A stretch of DNA of 5,526 nt from NCBI GenBank assembly GCA_023416195.1, contig JAEZID010000222.1, forward strand, positions 1-5,526, read 5' to 3'. Shown one piece after another: positions 1 to 5,098 of this stretch; positions within the stretch are counted from its first letter, which is position 1, and each line of letters opens with the position of its first letter. The stretch is from Pseudomonadota bacterium. GTDB lineage: Bacteria > Pseudomonadota > Alphaproteobacteria > Azospirillales > Azospirillaceae. The translations under genes were made by a program, and so were the position numbers. The notes below the pieces were generated by a model. That model was not told the DNA's origin. It did not search any database and worked only from the letters and a program-made list of their open reading frames with translations.

Positions 1-275
1 CCCTGGCGGTCCTTGTAACGGTCGGCGATCACGGTGAACAGCTTGGTCACCATCGCGTCGTCGCGCAGCTGCGCGAAGGCGAGACGGCGATTGGCGAGGC
101 CGCCCTTCTTGCCGAGCGTGATCAGACGCTCGACGATCGGGCGCAGATCCTTGGCCTTCGGCAGGGTCGTCTTGATCTGCTCGTGCTTGATCAGCGCGTT
201 CGCCATGTTCGAGAACATGGCCTTGCGGTGGGTGGTGGTCTTGCTCAGCTTACGTCCAGCGATGCCGTGACGCAT
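1..275 (-). CDS. rplQ: 50S ribosomal protein L17 (bL17), 3' end cut by window edge
   Basis: This is a structural protein of the large ribosomal subunit, which in bacteria lines the region near the exit of the peptide tunnel. The first 91 codons are visible. They begin MRHGIAGRKLSKTTTHRKAM, the usual bL17 N-terminus, and residues 34-53 (IKTTLPKAKDLRPIVERLIT) fit the L17 family signature. The gene runs off the left edge, so the C-terminal part cannot be judged. The ATG at 275-273 is preceded by AAGGGGA with a 5-nt gap, a good ribosome binding site. It is the last gene of the rpsM-rpsK-rpoA-rplQ operon, the standard position. It lies 170 bp after rpoA, an unusually long gap filled with hairpin-forming sequence. 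Identity is essentially certain. Whether anything follows it in the operon is not visible. Confidence 0.97.
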   Translation of the reverse strand, partial: MRHGIAGRKLSKTTTHRKAMFSNMANALIKHEQIKTTLPKAKDLRPIVERLITLGKKGGLANRRLAFAQLRDDAMVTKLFTVIADRYKDRQ

Positions 276-296
276 GGCGGTCCCCTTTCATGGCGT

Positions 297-314
297 GGCC
301 CCCCTCGGGGAGCC
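297..314 (-). other. GC-rich hairpin in the rplQ leader
   Basis: On the transcribed strand, bases 314-308 pair with 303-297 around a CGAG loop. This makes a 7-bp stem that includes one G-U pair. It ends about 20 nt before the rplQ start codon and just upstream of its ribosome binding site. No U-run follows, so it is not a terminator. It could influence rplQ translation or be an RNA-processing or stability element. Nothing in the sequence decides between these. Confidence 0.4.
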
Positions 315-396
315 GATGGTGATCCCCGCCGCCCTTATCGTCGGTACGGCGCAGGTCGAGCCGATGTGGCCCTTTGAAACTTTGCCCCCTCCCCGG

Positions 397-422
397 CCCT
401 CCCCCGCTTTCGCGGGAGAGGG
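397..422 (-). repeat. REP-like palindrome between rpoA and rplQ
   Basis: The bases form an imperfect palindrome. On the operon RNA, CCCUCUCCCGC pairs with GCGGGGGAGGG across a GAAA tetraloop, giving 11 pairs with the single DNA mismatch (402/417) becoming a G-U wobble. It begins about 24 nt after the rpoA stop codon and is flanked by more C/G-tract DNA (386-396). No U-run follows, which argues against an intrinsic terminator. From memory, palindromes of this form (CCCTCTCCC next to GGGAGAGGG-type arms) are scattered between genes in many alphaproteobacteria, so I call it REP-like. Copy number in this genome cannot be seen here. In mRNA such a hairpin can protect the upstream message (rpoA) from 3' exonucleases. 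Confidence 0.6.
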
Positions 423-445
423 AGAAGATAGGGCGGAACGGGTGC

Positions 446-1465
446 TTAGTACGGCTCTTCCAGACGCTTGGCCAGTTCCTCGATGTTCTCGGGCGGCCAG
501 TTCGGGATTTCCATACCCAGGTGCAGGCCCATCTGGGCGAGCACTTCCTTGATCTCGTTCAGCGACTTGCGGCCGAAGTTCGGCGTGCGGAGCATCTCCG
601 CTTCCGTCTTCTGCACGAGGTCGCCGATATAGACGATGTTGTCGTTCTTGAGGCAGTTTGCCGAACGGACCGACAGTTCGAGCTCGTCCACCTTGCGGAG
701 CAGGTTCTTGTTGAACGGAACCTCCTCGTGCTTCTCCTCGGCGACGTGGTGCGTCGGCTCCTCGAAGTTGATGAACAGCTGCAGCTGGTCCTGGAGGATG
801 CGGGCGGCGAGCGCCACCGCGTCGTCCGGCTTCACCGAACCGTTGGTCTCCACGACCATGGTCAGGCGGTCATAGTCGGTGACCTGTCCGACGCGGGCGT
901 TGTCCACCTTGTAGGAGACCTTGCGCACCGGCGAGAACAGGGCGTCCACCGGGATCAGGCCGATCGGCGCGTCCTCGGGGCGGTTCTGGCTGGCCGGGAC
1001 GTAGCCCTTGCCGGTCTCGACCGTCAGTTCCATGTTCAGGCGCGCGCCGGCGTCCAGCGTGCAGATGACCAGATCCGGATCCATCACCTGGATGTCGGCG
1101 CCGGTTTCGATCATGCCGGCCTTCACCTCGCCGGGGCCTTCGGCCCGCAGGCGCATGCGCTTCGGGCCTTCGCCGCCCATGCGCAGGCCCATCGACTTGA
1201 TGTTCAGGACGATGTCGGTCACGTCCTCGCGGACGCCGGGGACCGACGAGAACTCGTGCAGAACGCCGTCGATGTGGATCGACGTCACCGCCGCACCCTG
1301 CAGCGACGACAGCAGCACGCGGCGCAGCGCGTTGCCCAGCGTCAGGCCGAAGCCGCGCTCCAGCGGCTCGGCAACGACCGTCGCGGCGCGATCGGCGTCG
1401 TCACCGGGCTGGATGTCCAGCTTGTTCGGCTTAATCAGTTCCTGCCAGTTTCTCTGGAGAGCCAC
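446..1465 (-). CDS. rpoA: DNA-directed RNA polymerase subunit alpha
   Basis: The alpha subunit dimerises to scaffold assembly of beta and beta' and contacts UP elements and activators. The 339-residue product has the normal length. The N-terminal domain (about 1-235) contains LERGFGLTLGNALRRVLLSS at 35-54, and R49 matches E. coli R45, which is needed for assembly. A flexible acidic and histidine-containing linker (about 236-252) leads to the C-terminal domain (about 253-335). There R267, N270 and K300 in SVRSANCLK and GRKSLNEIK correspond to the DNA-contacting R265, N268 and K298. The start is GTG at 1465-1463, with GAGGT 6 nt upstream. The nearby ATG at 1479-1477 is out of frame and hits a stop after two codons. 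It is the third gene of the operon, 131 bp after rpsK. All key residues are present and nothing looks damaged. Confidence 0.99.
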   Translation of the reverse strand: MALQRNWQELIKPNKLDIQPGDDADRAATVVAEPLERGFGLTLGNALRRVLLSSLQGAAVTSIHIDGVLHEFSSVPGVREDVTDIVLNIKSMGLRMGGEGPKRMRLRAEGPGEVKAGMIETGADIQVMDPDLVICTLDAGARLNMELTVETGKGYVPASQNRPEDAPIGLIPVDALFSPVRKVSYKVDNARVGQVTDYDRLTMVVETNGSVKPDDAVALAARILQDQLQLFINFEEPTHHVAEEKHEEVPFNKNLLRKVDELELSVRSANCLKNDNIVYIGDLVQKTEAEMLRTPNFGRKSLNEIKEVLAQMGLHLGMEIPNWPPENIEELAKRLEEPY

Positions 1466-1529
1466 GGGTCTACCTCATGCCATCGGGGTGAACGCAAACC
1501 CGCGGCGGCCGGCCGTTCCCATCCGAAGA

Positions 1530-1548
1530 CGCCGCGATGGCTGCGGCG
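1530..1548 (-). other. Small hairpin in the rpsK-rpoA gap
   Basis: CGCCGC (1530-1535) and GCGGCG (1543-1548) can pair with a 7-nt loop. It lies in the 131-bp spacer where E. coli and many other bacteria carry rpsD. I see no coding sequence in this spacer on the operon strand, no clear promoter and no U-run. The pairing may be chance in DNA this GC-rich. It could equally space or separate the two cistrons. Confidence 0.25.
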
Positions 1549-1596
1549 CCTGTCCCGGAACGACTGACCCCCGCGGGTGCGGAGTCTTTCAAACGA

Positions 1597-1995
1597 TCAG
1601 ACGCGACGCTTCTTCGGCGGGCGAACGCCGTTGTGCGGGATCGGCGTCACGTCGCGGATCGAAGTGATGGTGAAGCCGATCGACTGCAGAGCGCGCAGCG
1701 CCGACTCACGGCCCGAACCCGGACCCTTCACCTCGACCTCAAGGGTCTTCATGCCGTGTTCCTGGGCCTTGCGGCCCGCGTCCTCGGCAGCGACCTGGGC
1801 GGCGTACGGGGTCGACTTGCGCGAACCCTTGAAGCCCATGGTGCCCGACGACGACCAGGCAATGGTGTTGCCCTGCGCGTCGGTGATGGTGATCATCGTG
1901 TTGTTGAACGAGGCGTTCACATGCGCGACGCCGGCGGTGATGTTCTTGCGCTCACGACGGCGAAGACGCTGCGAAGCGGCGGAGGGCTTAGCCAT
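1597..1995 (-). CDS. rpsK: 30S ribosomal protein S11 (uS11)
   Basis: This small-subunit platform protein binds 16S rRNA and helps shape the E-site mRNA path. The product is 132 residues, close to the usual 128-130, and has the diagnostic features in order. These are a basic N-terminal tail (RLRRRERKN, 10-18), the core VAHVNASFNNTMITITD (23-39), a GPGSGRESALRAL segment (91-103) and the nearly invariant end HNGVRPPKKRRV (121-132). N122 is the counterpart of the E. coli S11 asparagine known to form isoaspartate. The ATG start is preceded by AGAGGA at a 9-nt spacing, which directly abuts the rpsM stop codon. The gap to rpsM is only 15 bp, so the two are certainly co-transcribed and probably translationally coupled. 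Identity is certain. Confidence 0.99.
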   Translation of the reverse strand: MAKPSAASQRLRRRERKNITAGVAHVNASFNNTMITITDAQGNTIAWSSSGTMGFKGSRKSTPYAAQVAAEDAGRKAQEHGMKTLEVEVKGPGSGRESALRALQSIGFTITSIRDVTPIPHNGVRPPKKRRV

Positions 1996-2010
1996 GGACG
2001 GAGGTCCTCT

Positions 2011-2379
2011 TTACTTCTTCTTGCCGGCGATCGGCTTGGCCGGACCCTTGCGGGTACGGGCGTTCGTGTGGGTGCGCTGACCGCGGACCGGCAGGCCCTT
2101 GCGGTGACGCAGGCCGCGGTAGCAGGCCATGTCCATCAAACGCTTGATGTTCATCGCGACCGAGCGACGCAGGTCGCCTTCGACCCGATAGTCGGCGTCG
2201 ATCGTCTCACGGATCTTGAGGATCTCGTCGTCCGTCAGCTGGTTCACGCGACGCTCGGCGGGGATGCTGAGCTTCGTGCAGATTTCCTTGGCCTTGAACG
2301 GGCCGATGCCATGAATGTAGGTCAACGCGATTTCCACGCGCTTCTGCGCGGGGATGTTGACGCCAGCGATACGCGCCAC
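2011..2379 (-). CDS. rpsM: 30S ribosomal protein S13 (uS13)
   Basis: This small-subunit head protein forms intersubunit bridges with the large subunit, and its C-terminal tail reaches the P-site tRNA. The 122-residue product starts MARIAGVNIPAQKRVEIALT and has the GIG turn (24-26). It carries the strongly conserved block CYRGLRHRKGLPVRGQRTHT (86-105) and ends in a basic tail (ARTRKGPAKPIAGKKK). The start is GTG at 2379-2377, with GAGGAG 6 nt upstream. It is the first gene of the operon here. Upstream lies a divergent promoter region and pyk, rather than secY-adk as in most relatives. The promoter at 2510-2537 should drive it through a leader of about 124 nt. Confidence 0.99.
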   Translation of the reverse strand: MARIAGVNIPAQKRVEIALTYIHGIGPFKAKEICTKLSIPAERRVNQLTDDEILKIRETIDADYRVEGDLRRSVAMNIKRLMDMACYRGLRHRKGLPVRGQRTHTNARTRKGPAKPIAGKKK

Positions 2380-2503
2380 GCTGCTCTCCTCGATATCTCA
2401 ACGGCAGCCCTCGTGGGCCACCTACACACCGATGTGTCCTGAGTTCAGGTGACCTGAATTCCGAACGCAAAAGTACCTCCCGCCCCCGGTCGGGGCGCGA
2501 GAG
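2380..2503 (-). promoter_or_regulatory. Structured 5' leader of the rpsM operon
   Basis: The predicted transcript begins near 2503, giving an untranslated leader of about 124 nt. Short stems visible in it are 2481-2486 with 2492-2497 (CGCCCC/GGGGCG, 5-nt loop, close to the transcript start), the palindromic cluster at 2438-2458, ACAC/GUGU around 2427-2438, and GCCC/GGGC at 2407-2410 with 2415-2418. The ribosome binding site at 2391-2386 lies outside these stems. Leaders of ribosomal-protein operons are often bound by one of their own products; in E. coli the alpha operon is controlled by S4. rpsD is absent here, so a different ligand would be needed. This is a candidate only. The stems are short and were found by eye. 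Confidence 0.4.
2438..2458. repeat. Overlapping palindromes in the rpsM leader
   Basis: TTCAGGT-G-ACCTGAA (2444-2458) is a perfect 7+1+7 palindrome. It overlaps a second inverted repeat, CCTGA-GT-TCAGG (2438-2449). The central TCAGG half-site is therefore shared by two flanking CCTGA half-sites. In DNA this could be a compact dimer-binding operator about 50 bp downstream of the predicted rpsM transcript start. In RNA the two pairings exclude each other, so it could be a switch. No known regulator motif is recognised. Confidence 0.5.
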
Positions 2504-2509
2504 GGTGCG

Positions 2510-2537
2510 ACTATAGAAAAAGCCGGAGCCTTGTCAA
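2510..2537 (-). promoter_or_regulatory. Sigma70-type promoter for rpsM-rpsK-rpoA-rplQ
   Basis: On the minus strand a perfect -35 box TTGACA (2537-2532) is followed after 16 bp by TATAGT (2515-2510), five of six matches to the -10 consensus. Transcription should start near 2503. This is the best consensus promoter in the window and stands out in GC-rich surroundings. It faces the ribosomal operon and explains how rpsM can be transcribed without an upstream secY-adk segment. Five of the six -35 bases belong to the adjoining 16-bp repeat. Confidence 0.8.
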
Positions 2538-2580
2538 GACCGAACAACGTCAAGACCGAACAACGTCAAGGCCGAACAAC
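2533..2580. repeat. Three-copy 16-bp tandem repeat
   Basis: The unit GTCAAGACCGAACAAC occurs at 2533-2548, 2549-2564 and 2565-2580 without spacers. The first two copies are identical and the third differs by one base (A to G at position 7). Read on the minus strand each copy contains CTTGAC, so the -35-like TTGAC recurs every 16 bp. The innermost copy forms the real rpsM -35 box. With only three copies and no spacers it is not a CRISPR array. Replication slippage at the promoter edge, or a set of binding sites, would explain it. Confidence 0.9.
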
Positions 2581-2633
2581 GGCCGGACCCGCCCTTTCCG
2601 GCCGCGCGCGCCCATTGGCTCCACTCCGGGCGA

Positions 2634-2662
2634 TTGACAAGCCGGGGATGGCCCTCTGTGAT
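2634..2662 (+). promoter_or_regulatory. Probable sigma70-type promoter for pyk
   Basis: A perfect TTGACA (2634-2639) is followed after 17 bp by TGTGAT (2657-2662), four of six matches to the -10 consensus including both outer T positions. The start would be near 2669, leaving a leader of about 97 nt before the pyk ATG. The -35 boxes of this and the rpsM promoter lie about 97 bp apart and point away from each other. The -10 is weaker than that of rpsM, so an activator may take part. The remaining leader (2670-2765) holds a short direct repeat, AAAGCTCG at 2731-2738 and 2746-2753, and otherwise nothing I recognise. Confidence 0.6.
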
Positions 2663-2765
2663 AGCCGCAAAGGAGCCGGGCCGGGTAACAATACCGCGTG
2701 TGGATTGTTCGCTTGTCGCCCCAACAACCCAAAGCTCGCCAACCGAAAGCTCGAAGGCAGGTCCG

Positions 2766-4208
2766 ATGAATCGTCCAGGCAACCCGGTGCGCCGCTTCCG
2801 CCTCACCAAGATCGTGGCCACGCTGGGGCCCGCCTCCTCCTCGCCGGAGATGATCCGCGCCCTGTTCGACGCGGGTGTGGACGTCTTCCGCCTGAACTTC
2901 AGCCACGGCACGCACGAGGACCACGCCGAGCGCCTCGCCGCCATCCGCGCGCTGGAGGCCGAACTGGACCACCCCATCGCGGTCATGGCCGACCTCCAGG
3001 GTCCAAAGCTGCGCGTCGGCGCCTTCGCCAACGGCCCCATCGCGCTTCAGGCGGGACAGCGCTTCCGCCTTGACCTTTCGACCGAACCCGGCGATTCCAG
3101 CCGCGTCGGCATGCCTCATCCGGAGATCTTCGCCGCCCTGAAGGCGGAAACCGACCTGTTGCTCGACGACGGCAAGGTGCGCCTGCGCGTCGTGGATTGC
3201 AGCCCGGACCACGCGGACACCGTCGTCCTCTCCGGCACCCGACTGTCCGACCGCAAGGGCGTCAACGTGCCCGGCGTCGTGCTGCCGCTCTCCCCCCTGA
3301 CCCGGAAGGACCGCGCGGATCTGGCCTTCGCGCTGGACCAAGGCGTGGATTGGGTCGCGCTGTCCTTCGTCCAACGGCCGGAAGACGTGGCGGAGGCGCG
3401 CAAGCTGATCGCCGGCCGCGCCGCCCTGCTGTCCAAGCTGGAAAAGCCGCAGGCGGTCTCGCACCTCGACGAGATCATCGAACTGTCGGACGGCGTGATG
3501 GTGGCGCGCGGCGACCTTGGCGTCGAACTCCCGGCGGAGGACGTGCCGACCATCCAGAAGCGCATCGTCCGCGAATCGCGCCGCGCTGGCAAGCCGGTGA
3601 TCGTCGCCACCCAGATGCTCGAATCGATGGTGGGCGCCCCCGCCCCGACCCGCGCCGAAGCCTCCGACGTCGCCACCGCCGTGTATGACGGCGCCGACGC
3701 GGTGATGCTGTCGGCGGAAACGGCGGCCGGTTCCTACCCCGTCGAGGCCGTCTCCATCATGGATCGCATTGCCCGGCGCGTGGAGCACGACCCGCTCTAC
3801 CGCACCATCATGGACGCGCAGCATCCCGACCCGCAGCAGACCTCGGCCGACGCCATCACCGCCGCCGCGCGTCAGGTCGCCCACACCATCCAGGCGGCGG
3901 CAATCGTCACCTACACCACCAGCGGTTCGACCACGCTGCGCGCCGCCCGCGAGCGGCCGGAGGTGCCGATCCTCTGCCTGACCTCCAACATCGAAACGGC
4001 GCGCCGCCTGCAACTCGCCTACGGCGTCCACAGCGTTCATTCGGCCGACGTGACGGATTTCAACGAGATGGTCCAGAAGGCCGCCCGCGCCGCGCACGAG
4101 GACGGCATCGCCGTGGAAGGCCAGCGACTCGTCATCACCGCCGGCGTCCCCTTCGGCACCCCCGGCAACACCAACATCCTGCGCATCGCCTGGGTGGAGG
4201 CGGAGTAA
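2766..4208 (+). CDS. pyk: Pyruvate kinase
   Basis: This cytoplasmic glycolytic enzyme transfers phosphate from phosphoenolpyruvate to ADP, giving pyruvate and ATP. The 480-residue product has normal length. The layout is A domain (about 1-76 and 175-342), B domain lid (about 77-174) and C domain (about 358-480). Catalytic features are R42, N44 and S46 in FRLNFSHG, D76, the signature lysine K224 with metal ligand E226 in LLSKLEKPQAV, D250 in MVARGDLGVE, T282 in ATQML, and the PTRAE and DAVMLSAETAAG blocks (294-322). The sequence D76-L77-Q78-G-P-K81 replaces the D-T-K-G-P-E of potassium-dependent enzymes. The ATG at 2766 is preceded by AAGG 8 nt upstream. An in-frame TTG at 2634 is the promoter -35 box itself and would add 44 unconserved-looking residues. 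The gene is monocistronic, divergent from rpsM and convergent with the TPR gene. Confidence 0.98.
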   Translation: MNRPGNPVRRFRLTKIVATLGPASSSPEMIRALFDAGVDVFRLNFSHGTHEDHAERLAAIRALEAELDHPIAVMADLQGPKLRVGAFANGPIALQAGQRFRLDLSTEPGDSSRVGMPHPEIFAALKAETDLLLDDGKVRLRVVDCSPDHADTVVLSGTRLSDRKGVNVPGVVLPLSPLTRKDRADLAFALDQGVDWVALSFVQRPEDVAEARKLIAGRAALLSKLEKPQAVSHLDEIIELSDGVMVARGDLGVELPAEDVPTIQKRIVRESRRAGKPVIVATQMLESMVGAPAPTRAEASDVATAVYDGADAVMLSAETAAGSYPVEAVSIMDRIARRVEHDPLYRTIMDAQHPDPQQTSADAITAAARQVAHTIQAAAIVTYTTSGSTTLRAARERPEVPILCLTSNIETARRLQLAYGVHSVHSADVTDFNEMVQKAARAAHEDGIAVEGQRLVITAGVPFGTPGNTNILRIAWVEAE

Positions 4209-4250
4209 AGCCTTGCCGCTTACGGCAGAGGTGTGAAGCCGGACGGGAAT

Positions 4251-4360
4251 TCACCACCAAGGCACCAAGACACCAGGATTAATCCTTTTCCAGCGCGTGC
4301 CGAACACCCACATCCAGAGCCGGCACGCTTCGCCTTGGTGTCTTGGTGTCTTGGTGGTGA
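4251..4360. repeat. Large nested inverted repeat of octamer units between convergent genes
   Basis: The outer arms (4251-4275 and 4336-4360) are complementary over 25 bp with one mismatch, 4262/4349, which is a G-U pair in plus-strand RNA. A second perfect 8-bp stem (4295-4302 with 4321-4328, GCGTGCCG/CGGCACGC) nests in the 60-nt interior. The arms are built from tandem octamers: CACCARGR three times (4255-4278) and YCTTGGTG three times (4333-4356). It starts 43 bp after pyk and ends 7 bp before the stop of the opposing TPR gene, so it could end or protect transcripts from both sides. Only a short U-rich stretch (TATTTTCT, 4362-4369) follows on the plus side. I recall similar TTGGTGTCTTGGTG intergenic sequences from other bacteria, so a dispersed element is likely. 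Confidence 0.85.
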
Positions 4361-4367
4361 CTATTTT

Positions 4368-4925
4368 CTACAACGCAGCACCGGCCATCTGCTGGCGGAT
4401 TTTCATCGCCTGCTCGCGCACGCCGTCCAGATGCGGGTTGATCGCCAGCGCCGCGTTGAAGGCCCGCAACGCCGCCGTCTGTTCGTCCAGCGCCAGATAG
4501 ACCAGCCCCAGACCGGCCAAGGCCGCGAAATGCCGGGGCTCCAGCAGAAGCACCCGCCGGATGTCCTGCACCGCCGCCCCGTAGTTGCCCATCAGGTAAT
4601 GGGCGTTGGCACGCTTGTTCCAGCCTTCGGCGTAGTTCGGATCCTTGGCGATGACTTGGTTGAAGTCGGCCAGCGCCGCCTCGTACTCGTCATCGTTCAG
4701 CTTCTGCACGCCGTCGCGCATCAGGACCAGCAGATCCTGGCCGGGATGCTCCAGCCAGATCTCCCAGATCTGATCCTCCACCGCCTCCGCCACGACGTGG
4801 TCGGCGGTGACCTGAAGATCGCGGAACAGCGGATCGAGGCGAGCGTCCTCCTGCCCCGCCAGCGCAGGGGCACCGAGGAACGAGAGGGCCGCAAAGGCCA
4901 CAGCCAAGGAGATTCTGCGGATCAT
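4368..4925 (-). CDS. Exported tetratricopeptide repeat (TPR) protein
   Basis: This is a 185-residue protein with a likely Sec signal peptide, MIRR followed by a hydrophobic stretch (5-19) and an ALA cleavage motif before G24, so it should act in the periplasm. An N-terminal helical part containing VEDQIWEIWLEHPG (49-62) precedes about three TPR units, near 65-98, 99-132 and 133-166. Typical TPR residues include YEAALADFNQVIAKDPNYAE (81-100) and YGAAVQDIRRVLLLEP (115-130). TPRs bind proteins or peptides, and the partner and exact role are unknown. The pattern of IW..W, AEGWNKRA and LEPRHFAAL resembles a small TPR family common in alphaproteobacteria. An alternative ATG at 4976 adds 17 residues. 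I prefer 4925 because it puts the signal peptide at the N-terminus, although neither start has a well-placed ribosome binding site. The gene lies downstream of fusA beyond a terminator, so it needs its own promoter, which I could not identify. Confidence 0.85.
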   Translation of the reverse strand: MIRRISLAVAFAALSFLGAPALAGQEDARLDPLFRDLQVTADHVVAEAVEDQIWEIWLEHPGQDLLVLMRDGVQKLNDDEYEAALADFNQVIAKDPNYAEGWNKRANAHYLMGNYGAAVQDIRRVLLLEPRHFAALAGLGLVYLALDEQTAALRAFNAALAINPHLDGVREQAMKIRQQMAGAAL

Positions 4926-5030
4926 GACCGAAAAATGGGTTGCGTTACCTCCACGCAACACCCGCAATTCGGACATGCCCCATTCGGCCGAAGCGCCCCG
5001 AAAGAGATCCCCCGAAAGTTTGCGCCCATG

Positions 5031-5062
5031 AAAAACGGCCGGCGGATCGCTCCGCCGGCCGT
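5031..5062 (-). terminator. Intrinsic terminator of fusA
   Basis: On the minus strand ACGGCCGGCGGA (5062-5051) pairs perfectly with TCCGCCGGCCGT (5046-5035) around a 4-base loop. The stem runs straight into TTTTT (5035-5031). It is a 12-bp, GC-rich stem with a U-run, located 37 bp after the fusA stop codon. Both shape and place fit rho-independent termination of fusA, separating it from the TPR gene. A 10-bp palindrome, AAGGCGCCTT (5085-5094), lies between the stop codon and this hairpin. Confidence 0.92.
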
Positions 5063-5098
5063 ATTCCTTAAATCCAAGCCCAGTAAGGCGCCTTGAGT

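Noticed and set aside
374..1567. A 397-codon plus-strand open frame opposite rpoA
   Set aside because: It is antisense to an unmistakable rpoA, its composition is typical of a reverse-frame shadow, and it starts inside the palindromic repeat.
2207..2470. An open frame beginning at TTG behind GGAGGT in the rpsM leader, a possible leader peptide
   Set aside because: The ribosome-binding-like site is well spaced, but the frame overlaps rpsM out of frame for about 170 bases and its product looks like a frame-shifted shadow. No arrest or attenuation motif is seen.
2533..2580. The three tandem repeats as a CRISPR or integration array
   Set aside because: The units are 16 bp and contiguous, with no spacers, no cas genes and no integrase nearby.
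2634..2765. An upstream in-frame TTG start for pyk
   Set aside because: The TTG is the first triplet of the predicted -35 box. Pyruvate kinases normally begin shortly before the TKIVATLGPASS motif, which fits the ATG at 2766.
2550..4097. A 515-codon open frame on the minus strand opposite pyk
   Set aside because: It is a shadow of high-GC codon bias in pyk. Its product is low-complexity (rich in G, R, H, D and V) with no recognisable domain, and it would run through the promoter region.
4214..4227. A small hairpin TGCCG-CTTA-CGGCA just after pyk as its terminator
   Set aside because: The stem is only 5 bp and no T-run follows. The large stem-loop at 4251-4360 is a better candidate for the pyk 3' end.
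4233..5096. A plus-strand open frame of 287 codons covering the inverted repeat and the region opposite the TPR gene
   Set aside because: It passes through the palindrome and the fusA terminator and is antisense to the TPR gene with its signal peptide. Its product has no recognisable features.
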